From a virus, in IMG/VR virus record IMGVR_UViG_3300024264_000034, positions 1 through 61,118 of that record: a DNA stretch of 61,118 bases. The stretch is one strand, 5' to 3'. The notes beneath the pieces are model-generated. The model was not told the DNA's origin. It saw nothing but the letters and a program-made list of their open reading frames with translations, and searched no databases. This document shows, one piece after another, positions 1 to 8,881 of this stretch. Made by a program: the position numbers and the translations under genes. Numbering within the stretch: the stretch's first letter is position 1; each line of letters opens with the position of its first letter.

Positions 1-1063
1 GTCCTTGTGGGCCTTGAATACCAGTTGCACCTATTTCACCTTGTGGTCCTTGTGGACCATCAGCACCTTGTGGACCTTGTGGTCCTTGAATACCAGTTGC
101 ACCTATTTCACCTTGTGGTCCTTGAACACCAGTTGCACCTGTTTGACCTTGTGGTCCTTGAATACCAGTTGCACCTATTTCACCTTGTGGTCCTTGTGGA
201 CCATCAGCACCTTGTGGACCTTGAATACCAGTTGCACCTATTTCTCCTTGTGGACCTTGTGGACCATCAGCACCTTGTGGACCTTGTGGTCCTTGAATAC
301 CAGTTGCACCTATTTCACCTTGTGGTCCTTGAACACCAGTTGCACCAGTTTGACCTTGTGGGCCTTGAATACCAGTTGCACCTATTTCACCTTGTGGTCC
401 TTGTGGACCATCAGCACCTTGTGGACCTTGTGGACCTTGAATACCTGTTGCACCAGTTTCTCCTTGTGGTCCTTGTGGACCATCAGCACCTTGTGGACCT
501 TGTGGACCTTGAATACCAGTTGCACCTATTTCACCTTGTGGTCCTTGAACACCAGTTGCACCAGTTTCTCCTTGTGGTCCTTGTGGACCTTGAATACCTG
601 TTGCGCCAGTTTCTCCTTGTGGACCTTGTGGACCTTGAATACCTGTAGCTCCAGTATCTCCCATAACCCCTTGTGGACCTTGTGGTCCTTGTGGACCATC
701 AGCACCTTGTGGACCTTGAACACCAGTTGCACCAGTTTCTCCTTGTGGACCTTGTGGACCATCAGCACCTTGTGGACCTTGAATACCTGTTGATCCTGTT
801 TCTCCTTGTGGTCCTTGTGGACCATCAGCACCTTCTGGTCCTTGTGGACCTTGAATACCTGTTGATCCTGTTTCTCCTTGTGGACCTTGTGGACCATCAG
901 CACCTTGTGGTCCTTGTGGACCTTGAATACCTGTTGATCCTGTTTCTCCTTGTGGACCTTGTGGGCCATCAGCACCTTGCGGACCTTGAATACCTGTTGC
1001 ACCTTCAGTTCCTTGTGGTCCTTGTGGGCCGCCTGCTCCTTGCGGGCCTTGTGGTCCTTGAAC
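1..1063 (-). repeat. Collagen-coding DNA repeat array (left edge)
   Basis: About 118 Gly-X-Y codon triplets written in 9-bp words, arranged in higher-order units of roughly 36 bp encoding [10 protein letters not shown]-type strings. The same words recur at 4124-4311 and at the right edge (60372-61118). The array reaches base 1, so its full length is unknown. Confidence 0.9.
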
Positions 1064-1693
1064 ACCACCCCCACCACCGCCACCAGTAGCACCTACATAT
1101 TGAAATCCTGTTACATATAAATTAAAACCTCCTGGATAATTACCACCCGAATTTGTATTAATAGCAGAAACTAAATCATTAGCTAAAAATAACAATCCCA
1201 TATCATAGTTCCATACCCATGCTACATAACCAGGGGTAGCATCTTGCTCTGCTGTTGTAAGAATTTCTTGTCCTCCAGCACTTGGATTACCACTCCATAA
1301 TTTAATAGAATATCCTATAGATGCATTACCATTAGCTTGTGGTATAGAAGGTGGTTGAATCCAATTTTCTTCAACTCCACCAGATGGGGTGTTTAGTGTT
1401 GTATATGCAATCCATGTATTATCAGCACCTGCAGTTACTCTACTTAATTGTAATGGTGATGCTGTTGTAGTTTCTCTAATGTTAGTTGGATCAGCAGCTG
1501 CATTAGATTGTGCAGTTGCTATATTAGCCGCAACTGGGATAAGACTATAATTGGTTAATATTCTTGCTGGAATAACTTTAGGACTAAACGATAATTTAGA
1601 CTCATACCATCTTGCCCCTGAATCAGCGTCTATAACACCACCAGCCTGTACCTTAAAGGTTAACTTATTTACATCAGTTGTACTAAATCCCAT
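1..1693 (-). CDS. Collagen-like tail fibre protein, 3' end beyond window
   Basis: The reading frame opens at an ATG at 1693 and stays open to base 1, so at least 564 codons are present and the C-terminus is missing. Residues 1 to about 210 form a non-repetitive N-terminal domain, [19 protein letters not shown] onwards, ending in a run of glycines. Everything after is Gly-X-Y repeat, mainly [12 protein letters not shown] and GAD triplets, as in phage collagen-like fibres that form trimeric rods. It is the last of four consecutive fibre genes and its leader has the AATAAATATAAAAA element. The N-terminal domain probably attaches to the particle and the missing end probably binds the receptor; that split is inference. 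Fibre role is likely; receptor unknown. Confidence 0.85.
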   Translation of the reverse strand, partial: MGFSTTDVNKLTFKVQAGGVIDADSGARWYESKLSFSPKVIPARILTNYSLIPVAANIATAQSNAAADPTNIRETTTASPLQLSRVTAGADNTWIAYTTLNTPSGGVEENWIQPPSIPQANGNASIGYSIKLWSGNPSAGGQEILTTAEQDATPGYVAWVWNYDMGLLFLANDLVSAINTNSGGNYPGGFNLYVTGFQYVGATGGGGGGGVQGPQGPQGAGGPQGPQGTEGATGIQGPQGADGPQGPQGETGSTGIQGPQGPQGADGPQGPQGETGSTGIQGPQGPEGADGPQGPQGETGSTGIQGPQGADGPQGPQGETGATGVQGPQGADGPQGPQGPQGVMGDTGATGIQGPQGPQGETGATGIQGPQGPQGETGATGVQGPQGEIGATGIQGPQGPQGADGPQGPQGETGATGIQGPQGPQGADGPQGPQGEIGATGIQGPQGQTGATGVQGPQGEIGATGIQGPQGPQGADGPQGPQGEIGATGIQGPQGADGPQGPQGEIGATGIQGPQGQTGATGVQGPQGEIGATGIQGPQGPQGADGPQGPQGEIGATGIQGPQG

Positions 1694-1707
1694 TTATATT
1701 GATTTCT

Positions 1708-1720
1708 TTTTATATTTATT
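1708..1720 (-). promoter_or_regulatory. AATAAATATAAAA leader element of fibre gene
   Basis: On the minus strand AATAAATATAAAA lies about 15 nt before the ATG at 1693. The same string precedes the 1299-aa gene (36686-36697) and the 475-aa gene (52294-52306). It may be a variant late-promoter box or an A-rich ribosome-loading leader. Confidence 0.35.
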
Positions 1721-1732
1721 CATCTTCATATC

Positions 1733-4585
1733 TTATCCTGCCTCAGTTGTTCCGTTTGCATAAACTAATGTTACTATAGCGCTATCGATTCTTTGTGTAG
1801 TATCAATTAATTGTATTTCAATATAAAATCCTTCCAATGCATTAGATCCACCAAAAGTACCGGTTACTGTGTTACTCACTGTACTACCTGTTCTACATTG
1901 CCCTGAACCATCTGCATTATCTATTGAAGTTGGAGGATCAGTAAATACTCCACTATTAAAACCTACACCATGCATTGAATGTGGTACTGCTGCAAAACCA
2001 ATATTAGAAGATGTTGGCGAATTTTTCTTTCTTATATAAATTCTCATATTTGAATTTAGTAAAGAAGTAAATGCCGTTCCTCCAGTAAAAGATCCAGTAA
2101 ATGCTATTTCAAATGAAGCAATTACCAATGTAGGATTAGCAGTTGTTTCAAATAATCTATGATATACTCCTGGATTAATTAATGAAGTATAATTAGGATT
2201 AGCAGTGCCTAAATCTGGTTTATATCCTGAAACATTAGGTATTGTAGTATTATATCCACCGCTTGGGGTATTACCTGCAGAACCATTATCTCTAAAGAAT
2301 TTAAAAGGTGTAATAATATTACTTCCTACTGTACATGCATTAGTAAATGGGCCGGCTGAACCAGATCCATTTGGAGCTTGTGTAATGTCTGCTAAACTTA
2401 AATTAGAATTCCAAGCAGTGTATGCACCAACACCTCTAACTAATCTATATTCTTCATCTATAAATGTTTCTCTTAATGTTGGATTAGATCCATTATTACC
2501 AGTAGTATTATAAGTATCTATTAATATAGACTTTGCTGGTGTAGAAGTTTTTTGGGCTCCGTTGGTCCAAGGATCATACGGTCTAGCATTAATAGTTGCA
2601 GTTGCAGCTCTAAATCTCCAATTACTATTTCCAATTGCCCAAGAATCATATTCCCAGTCAATATTTTGATCATTATCTTCATCATTCCAACCGGTCCATG
2701 TTCCTAAATTACTTGAAAACGAATAAGGTGCCTGTTGTAATGTTGCCAAATTATAATTTGGACCCTGTGCTAATAAATTATATGTAGCACCACTACCAGA
2801 TCTCCCTTGTGTATTTGCATTCCAATTATCAATTTCATTTACATTTATTGTAAATTGAGAACCGTCTACGTAATATTCTATACCACTTAAATGTTTTGTT
2901 AAAATATTACCAACAGTTTCAGCTATTGTCACAGTTCCTGTTATAACTGATGAAGTTGGATTAGTATCAAAAAATACATCGTTGCTTTCTGCAACATATG
3001 AAGTTGACCCATTTCCATTAGGTCCGAAATAAGGATATACATTTCCAGTATCCGTAACTGCATCAGTTTTCATAGAAATTTCAACATGAAAACGCCCACC
3101 ATCATAACCTGCTGCTGTTAAAATATTATCTACTTGAACAGTAACAGATACCGATGCTTTAAATTTTGTAGTATCCGCTGCATAATTTGCAATAGTTACT
3201 GATATAAAACCGTTTCCTGTTGATTGAGTACCATTTGCACCTAGTGCACCAGTAGTAAATGCTTGTAATGTAGTTGTTCCATCAGCATCATAAACCCTTA
3301 CAGTAATTGTAGCTGCATCAGGTAAGGTTGTACTAGGATCACTAAATCCTGTACATACACCTGCTGTTGAAAATGTAAGATTACCATTTGCTGATGTATA
3401 TGAAGGTTTATTATTTGATGCCCATAATGTATTAGATCCACCACCAGTTCTATATGGACTACCTTCTCCACCATTAGGAATACTTATTCTAGGTGATGAT
3501 GGAAATGACTGTGTATCCATTTTTGCACTACCTTGAGCATTAGTCTTATTAAAATAAGGGGCAAATGTTGGAGTAGGAATATAAACATTTACTTGTCCAG
3601 GAGTTCCACTATCCTCTGCTAATACATCAACACCAATAAAATTCATGGTAGTATAATTTCCTATTGTTGTTCCTTCGTCTGCAACAGTAAGACTACCACC
3701 ACCACCTGCCGCTGAGATAGTTATATTATTATTACCATCATCAGTTAGAGTAATATTGGAACCTTCTTTTAAAAATACAGTATCTGTTGAACCAACATTA
3801 GGTACTAAGTTAATACTAGCTGTATCTGTTGTTACTGTTGCAATTACACCTGTCACATCAGTACCTGGACCGTCTACAGTAAATGTATCACCAGGAGCAT
3901 ATCCTGCACCAGCAGCAACTACAGTTATTTGATCGGCATCTATAATACCTCCACCTGAAACCGTTCCTACTAATACTGTTAAGTTTCCATCACCATTACC
4001 TGTAACTACTGTTGTTGATAATGTAGATCCTGCTACATATGAAGTTCCACCAGATGGATTAGTTAATGTTAATGCTGGGCCAGATTGAGAGCTTGTTAAA
4101 TCATAAGTATCACCTATTCCACTAGCACCCTGTGGTCCTTGTGGACCTTGTGGCCCTTGAATACCAGTTGCACCTATTTCACCTTGTGGTCCTTGTGGCC
4201 CTTGTGGTCCAATTTCTCCTTGTGGACCTTGTGGCCCTTGAATACCAGTTGCACCTATTTCACCTTGTGGTCCTTGTGGTCCTTGTGGTCCTTGTGGTCC
4301 TTGTACACCACTCCCTGAGCCTACAAATAACCAATTTGCTATGTTGGTATAATTAGCAGCATCTTGTAAAACATAAACTCCATTATTAGCAGGTGTAGCA
4401 TCATTCCATACAGTAACAGTTAAACCATTAAATACATAAATACCACCATCTAAAGCAGTCCATGTTGCTGTTAAAACTAAATCTGATTTAGAAGGTACAA
4501 CAATCCTAGCATCTAACGGTGCACCAACTTGTGGTTCAAAGTTATTACTGAATCCTATTCCTCCGCTTGGTCTATTTCCTGCCAT
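1733..4585 (-). CDS. Tail fibre protein with collagen-like stalk
   Basis: A 950-residue protein. Residues 1-90 (MAGNRPSGG..., with NNGVYVLQ and NWLFVGSGS) closely match the N-terminus of the next upstream gene (4595-5893), so both probably plug into the same site. Residues about 91-157 are collagen-like GPQ/GEI/GAT repeats. The rest is Ser/Thr/Gly/Asn-rich and beta-looking, ending in an unrelated C-terminal domain that is probably the adhesin. The order attachment module, collagen stalk, globular tip is typical of phage fibres. The receptor is not predictable. No enzymatic motif was seen. Confidence 0.75.
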   Translation of the reverse strand: MAGNRPSGGIGFSNNFEPQVGAPLDARIVVPSKSDLVLTATWTALDGGIYVFNGLTVTVWNDATPANNGVYVLQDAANYTNIANWLFVGSGSGVQGPQGPQGPQGPQGEIGATGIQGPQGPQGEIGPQGPQGPQGEIGATGIQGPQGPQGPQGASGIGDTYDLTSSQSGPALTLTNPSGGTSYVAGSTLSTTVVTGNGDGNLTVLVGTVSGGGIIDADQITVVAAGAGYAPGDTFTVDGPGTDVTGVIATVTTDTASINLVPNVGSTDTVFLKEGSNITLTDDGNNNITISAAGGGGSLTVADEGTTIGNYTTMNFIGVDVLAEDSGTPGQVNVYIPTPTFAPYFNKTNAQGSAKMDTQSFPSSPRISIPNGGEGSPYRTGGGSNTLWASNNKPSYTSANGNLTFSTAGVCTGFSDPSTTLPDAATITVRVYDADGTTTLQAFTTGALGANGTQSTGNGFISVTIANYAADTTKFKASVSVTVQVDNILTAAGYDGGRFHVEISMKTDAVTDTGNVYPYFGPNGNGSTSYVAESNDVFFDTNPTSSVITGTVTIAETVGNILTKHLSGIEYYVDGSQFTINVNEIDNWNANTQGRSGSGATYNLLAQGPNYNLATLQQAPYSFSSNLGTWTGWNDEDNDQNIDWEYDSWAIGNSNWRFRAATATINARPYDPWTNGAQKTSTPAKSILIDTYNTTGNNGSNPTLRETFIDEEYRLVRGVGAYTAWNSNLSLADITQAPNGSGSAGPFTNACTVGSNIITPFKFFRDNGSAGNTPSGGYNTTIPNVSGYKPDLGTANPNYTSLINPGVYHRLFETTANPTLVIASFEIAFTGSFTGGTAFTSLLNSNMRIYIRKKNSPTSSNIGFAAVPHSMHGVGFNSGVFTDPPTSIDNADGSGQCRTGSTVSNTVTGTFGGSNALEGFYIEIQLIDTTQRIDSAIVTLVYANGTTEAG
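4124..4311 (-). repeat. Collagen-coding repeat inside fibre gene
   Basis: Gly-X-Y codons in the same 9-bp words used at both window edges, including the shared block coding [13 protein letters not shown]. It separates the attachment domain from the tip domain of the 950-aa fibre. Confidence 0.85.
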
Positions 4586-4594
4586 ATTGTATTA

Positions 4595-5893
4595 TTATGA
4601 TTTAAATCTATATTGTCCAGCACCTCTTGGATAACCTGCGTTATTTGTAAATCTAGTATAATTAATAAAATTACCAGATCCTGTAGGTACTTCGTGTGTT
4701 GTTGCTGATGTTGTCCAATCACTTAATGCCGAAGCTCCCCATTGATTACTAAATGTATTAAAAAATTGTACTATATTTATTGTACTCCAACCAGCCTGTC
4801 CGCCACCTGCAATAGGAATGTCTACTGTTTGCCTGTCAGCTGATGAAAATGATTCAGCTACTAATGATACTGTTGCATATCCTGACATACTTACTAATGA
4901 TTGTTTAGTCATTGTACTAATACTTGATGTAGTAGCAAATACAGGATATACTCCTGTTATAGTTCTAGATATAGTACTTGTTGTTCCTGCTGATAATGCC
5001 CCAGGTGGATCAAAATCACTACCTACACTATCTTTAGGCATTACTCCTGCATCAAATGAAACTGAATTTGTCCATGTATTTGCACCAGCTAAAATAGTAT
5101 AAGCTCCTGTTGTTGCGCTCTCAGCTAAAGATGTACTTACAACTGGAGAAACTCCAGTACCATTAAAGTTATATGTATTAGGTAATCCACTTCTTTTATT
5201 ACTCGCAGAAGTATATTGCGGGTTTATAAGTCCTTGGTTAAATGTTGCATTAAGAGTTACTGGTACATTTGCTCCAATTTCTTGATATGTTGCGCCTGGT
5301 GTAATTGTTAAAGTAGCAGATGGTGCTGTTAATGCTGGATTTAATGTAGGATATAACATTTTATTCATCATTGCTTCAAAGGTTTCATTTGAAAACGTTT
5401 CACCGCTTGGTATATTATCAAATGGTGAATTACCTGGAAATGGTTGAGGTGTTGGTGTAGCATTAGTATAAGAACCAAGGCCGCCTGAAATTGTAACTGT
5501 AATATTTTCATTATCAGTACCAGCACCTGTTACAGTAACACCTGTACCAACAAAATCAATATCTTTAACTTTAGTTGTTATAGATGTCCCACTATCTTTA
5601 ATTTCAATATCTTGGCCACTACCGCTACCTACAAATTTCCAATTATTAATATCTTGGTAACCTGCAATACTTAATAATATGTAAACACCGTTGTTAGCCG
5701 GAGTAGTATCTTCAGCAACCGTGACAGTCATACCTACATAAATATAAGAACCTCCATCATTAGCTACCCACGTGTTTGCTAAAAGCAAATCAGCTTGAGT
5801 AGGCACGATGGCTCTCGCATCAAGTGGTGAAGAAATTTGTGGTTCAAAATTTCCTGCAAAATTAAATAATCCGTTTGTTCTATTTCCTGCCAT
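4595..5893 (-). CDS. Mosaic tail fibre protein
   Basis: A 432-residue protein built of two shared modules. Residues 1-93 (MAGNRTNGLF..., NNGVYILL, NWKFVGSGSG) are homologous to the start of the 950-aa fibre downstream. From about residue 145 (YTNATPTPQPFPG, then MLYPTLNPAL and NPQYTSASNKRSGLPN) it is homologous to the 377-aa fibre upstream (5903-7036). It therefore bridges its two neighbours and looks like a product of domain shuffling. The likely role is a tail fibre or fibre tip. The leader lacks a Shine-Dalgarno sequence. Confidence 0.7.
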   Translation of the reverse strand: MAGNRTNGLFNFAGNFEPQISSPLDARAIVPTQADLLLANTWVANDGGSYIYVGMTVTVAEDTTPANNGVYILLSIAGYQDINNWKFVGSGSGQDIEIKDSGTSITTKVKDIDFVGTGVTVTGAGTDNENITVTISGGLGSYTNATPTPQPFPGNSPFDNIPSGETFSNETFEAMMNKMLYPTLNPALTAPSATLTITPGATYQEIGANVPVTLNATFNQGLINPQYTSASNKRSGLPNTYNFNGTGVSPVVSTSLAESATTGAYTILAGANTWTNSVSFDAGVMPKDSVGSDFDPPGALSAGTTSTISRTITGVYPVFATTSSISTMTKQSLVSMSGYATVSLVAESFSSADRQTVDIPIAGGGQAGWSTINIVQFFNTFSNQWGASALSDWTTSATTHEVPTGSGNFINYTRFTNNAGYPRGAGQYRFKS

Positions 5894-5902
5894 ATTATAT
5901 TA

Positions 5903-7036
5903 TTATGTTGTAAATTGTAATTGCCTAGCACCAATAGTATTACCATTATGTGTATAGAGTTTATAAGCTACTGACGTACCATCAGGAGAATTTCTATTTT
6001 CATTAGTTACAGTAAATGCAGCTAAGCCATTAGGAACAACTTCAAATTGATTTGTAAATGGACTAAATTGTTTTAATCCTGTAATTGTTGACCAAGCAGC
6101 AGGTATTGATATTGCTTGCTTAGGGCCACTTGGAACTTCAGCAACCATAGATACTTGTATTGTTGAGGTCATTGATTGTAAGCTCTGTGGTGAAAGTGTA
6201 CCGGCAGTAGCAGTTGTTGCAAAGACACGGTATACACCTGTTATAGTTCTAGTAATAGTACTTGTAGTTCCAGCAGGTAATGGGCTACCAAAATCGCCAC
6301 CGCCACTATCCTTAGGTTGAACACCAGCATCATAATCAACAGATCCTGTCCATGATTGTGGGCCTAGTAAAACTAAGTAATTTGAAATAGTTTGAGCATT
6401 TGATGTACTAGTACTTGGAACAGTAGCTGGTAGAGTCGTACCTGTATAATCATACGCATTTGGAAGGCCACTTCTAAATGGGCTTGCAGATGTGTATTGT
6501 GGATTTATAGATCCTCTGTTAAGTGTTGCATTAAAATTTAATGTTGCTAATGTTGCACCAGTTTCCTGGAGACCTTGTTGAGTTAATGTAAATGTTGAAG
6601 AAGGATTAGATAATGATGGGTCTAGTGTTGGATATAACATAGCATCCATCATCTCTGTAAATGTTTGATCTATAAATGTTGTACCTGCAGCAATGTTAGC
6701 AAATGCACCAGTTCCTGGAAAGGACTGTGGCATCGCTGTTGTATTTGTATAATTACCTCCCCCGCTATAAATAGGAATATTTAAAACACCGGCACCTGAT
6801 AATGTTGCAGGACCTGATGAACCTATTGTTGTTAATCCACCAAACGGTATTCCGCTTTGAGCATTAATTGTTACAGTAGTGCCTGATGGTGTTGTTACAG
6901 TATTAAGTGTAACACCGGTACCTGCCACAAGAACTGGGTTATATGTAGAGTCAATTAAATCTACTAACGAATCTTGTGTCATTAGATCTCCACTTTCAAA
7001 AAGTGCTTTTAATTGATACTTAAGTAATACGGACAT
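5903..7036 (-). CDS. Tail fibre-type protein
   Basis: A 377-residue protein. Residues 1-30 (MSVLLKYQLKALFESGDLM) differ from the other fibres. Residues 30-90 are rich in Thr, Val and Gly. The C-terminal two thirds (MPQSFPGTGAF, MLYPTLDPSL, NPQYTSASPFRSGLPN) is paralogous to the C-terminal part of the 432-aa fibre. It is first of the fibre set after the internal-protein cluster. The function as a fibre or adhesin is inferred from composition, paralogy and position. Confidence 0.6.
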   Translation of the reverse strand: MSVLLKYQLKALFESGDLMTQDSLVDLIDSTYNPVLVAGTGVTLNTVTTPSGTTVTINAQSGIPFGGLTTIGSSGPATLSGAGVLNIPIYSGGGNYTNTTAMPQSFPGTGAFANIAAGTTFIDQTFTEMMDAMLYPTLDPSLSNPSSTFTLTQQGLQETGATLATLNFNATLNRGSINPQYTSASPFRSGLPNAYDYTGTTLPATVPSTSTSNAQTISNYLVLLGPQSWTGSVDYDAGVQPKDSGGGDFGSPLPAGTTSTITRTITGVYRVFATTATAGTLSPQSLQSMTSTIQVSMVAEVPSGPKQAISIPAAWSTITGLKQFSPFTNQFEVVPNGLAAFTVTNENRNSPDGTSVAYKLYTHNGNTIGARQLQFTT

Positions 7037-7063
7037 AGCAGTTGATAGTATTTGTTTTATTTA

Positions 7064-7306
7064 TCAACCCTTCATGATATTTAAAAACTTATCAAATGAT
7101 ACTAGGTGCTTTTTCTTCTTTTTCTTTTTCTTCTTTTTAGTAGGCTCTAATAAATCACCGCTTCCGGTTTTTTGGCTACTAAAAGAATTCATAGAACCTG
7201 GGTCACCAGGAAGAGTAGCATTTCCCATACTCTGAACATTCATGTTAGGGTTGAGATTAACAGTACCTGCTTCGTTTTCTTTTATCTTTTTAGGTTGAGG
7301 TTGCAT
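7064..7306 (-). CDS. Small protein with ten-lysine run
   Basis: An 80-residue hypothetical protein. Residues 1-55 are polar and disordered-looking. Ten consecutive lysines follow, coded at 7109-7138 by mixed AAA and AAG codons. The C-terminus, HLVSFDKFLNIMKG, resembles the FxxF pattern of the capsid-targeting-like peptides in neighbouring proteins, but here it is at the wrong end of the protein. A DNA- or RNA-binding role is plausible from charge only. Its ATG lies next to the stop of the NMNAT-like gene, suggesting translational coupling. Confidence 0.6.
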   Translation of the reverse strand: MQPQPKKIKENEAGTVNLNPNMNVQSMGNATLPGDPGSMNSFSSQKTGSGDLLEPTKKKKKKKKKKHLVSFDKFLNIMKG

Positions 7307-7309
7307 TAT

Positions 7310-8878
7310 TTATTTAATGTTTTGTTTCATCCAACGAGTAATCCAGCCTTTAAGTTCTTTTGCTGCTGGTTTAATATCAGAAGGTTCTGTCATTGGTCCA
7401 TTTTTCCATCTGTCCCAATCAGATTGAATTATACCTAATGCATTTGCAATTTCTGGCATTAACTCAATATAATCTTCATTAATTGTAGATTCATATAATC
7501 CGATTATGCCTTCGTCATCAAGTTTTTTATATCCTTTTTTATCTAGCATAGTTAAAACATCATCTACCGTATCATATCCAAGTTCAGAGTCTAACTCATT
7601 GTTACCATCTCCCATAACAGTCCAATCATATATGAATTGCTCCCAGTCATCAGCAGTAACTTCATCTCTTTTATTATAAGTCTTCATAAACGCTTTAACT
7701 ATTGTCTTAGCATCGTTTTCATTAATTACAGATTCATTATAACTAACAATATCAGAATATTTAATTTCATGTTCTCCACCGTCTTGGTCTAATGCAAAAA
7801 TAGTTTTATCACCCCACATCGAATCATTATCATCATTACCATTGCCAAATGCATAAATGACATATTCTTCACCATTACCTAGTTGAATCATACCATCATC
7901 TTTTTTCATAGTCTTTATTAGACTCTTTTTATTAAATTTTGCTTCATTAATACTACTGAAGTCTGTTAGTGATTTTAAATTTTTCATATCTTTATTTTCT
8001 TTTATTGGTTGCATTATATCTTGTAACGGTTTATAAAACTTATGTATACTTTTTGGAGTCATTTTCTTAAAAGTCTTTTCATCATCTATCTTTAATGCAT
8101 TCCTAACTTTAGACGCCGAAATATTTTCTTCACCTCTTTTTATTTCAAAACCTTTAAAGCTTGGATCAACACCTAGATCATCTCTATATGATTGTTTATT
8201 AATCATAGCACCGTAAGATTTCTTTCTATCAGTACCATAACCCCACATCATAGGTTCGTATGTTGGTCTTGCTGCTGCAAACATTGTATCAATTGCACCA
8301 TTAGGAACTACAAAACTTGCTTCTAAAAATGGATATTGTTTTTTCATTTTAGCAAACATAGCTTGTTGCATATCTTCATCAAACGGTCTTTTCTCTGGAT
8401 CGGCTTTACCGCCTCTTACCATATAAACAACAACAGGTAAACCGTTTTCTTTATACATTTTTTCAAATACTTTAACATGACCTAATGTAAAAGGTTGAAA
8501 TCTACCAACAAACATATTTACTGGCTTTTTACCTTTTTCTTTATGGGGTACATTTAATGCTTCATTAAGTATTGTGGTTTTATTTTTTACTCTTAATCCA
8601 TAAGGAGAAAGGGAAAATGTTTTGATTCCTGCTTGATCTTCACTGATATTAAATAAAGTTTTATTTCTACCTAACCATCTTTTATTAGCTCTAAGCTCCG
8701 AAAGAATTTTAGACATTTCTTCTTCAGTAATATGACCGTCTGATATAGCATCTAAAATTACACTTCTGATTCTAGCATTTGTAGATACATTCTTAGCGGG
8801 GTATGCTTCTGTGTATCTTCTCTTTACTACTATCTTCTTTTCATTTAAGAAATTATTTAAATCATTTAAATTATCCAT
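7310..8878 (-). CDS. NMN-adenylyltransferase-like protein with processing-like sites
   Basis: A 522-residue protein. Residues 121-134 (FVGRFQPFTLGH) carry the (H/T)xGH nucleotide-binding signature in the GRFQPF context typical of NadM/NadR-type NMN adenylyltransferases. ISASKVR at 253-259 matches the second ATP-binding motif of that superfamily. The known family reaction is NMN + ATP to NAD+; another nucleotidyl transfer is possible. Outside this domain are an N-terminal peptide (DLNNFLNE), an embedded MKNLKSLTDFSSINE|A at 298-313, and further sites LNE106|A, INE387|N and INE468|D. These resemble T4 gp21 prohead-protease sites and fall between apparent domains. This suggests a packaged, processed protein; the packaging is inference. 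Confidence 0.7.
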   Translation of the reverse strand: MDNLNDLNNFLNEKKIVVKRRYTEAYPAKNVSTNARIRSVILDAISDGHITEEEMSKILSELRANKRWLGRNKTLFNISEDQAGIKTFSLSPYGLRVKNKTTILNEALNVPHKEKGKKPVNMFVGRFQPFTLGHVKVFEKMYKENGLPVVVYMVRGGKADPEKRPFDEDMQQAMFAKMKKQYPFLEASFVVPNGAIDTMFAAARPTYEPMMWGYGTDRKKSYGAMINKQSYRDDLGVDPSFKGFEIKRGEENISASKVRNALKIDDEKTFKKMTPKSIHKFYKPLQDIMQPIKENKDMKNLKSLTDFSSINEAKFNKKSLIKTMKKDDGMIQLGNGEEYVIYAFGNGNDDNDSMWGDKTIFALDQDGGEHEIKYSDIVSYNESVINENDAKTIVKAFMKTYNKRDEVTADDWEQFIYDWTVMGDGNNELDSELGYDTVDDVLTMLDKKGYKKLDDEGIIGLYESTINEDYIELMPEIANALGIIQSDWDRWKNGPMTEPSDIKPAAKELKGWITRWMKQNIK

Positions 8879-8881
8879 ACC

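Noticed and set aside
5-1089. Long open frames on the plus strand and other frames across the collagen-coding array
   Set aside because: They are shadows of the Gly-X-Y coding repeat; they show only low-complexity repeats and no start context.
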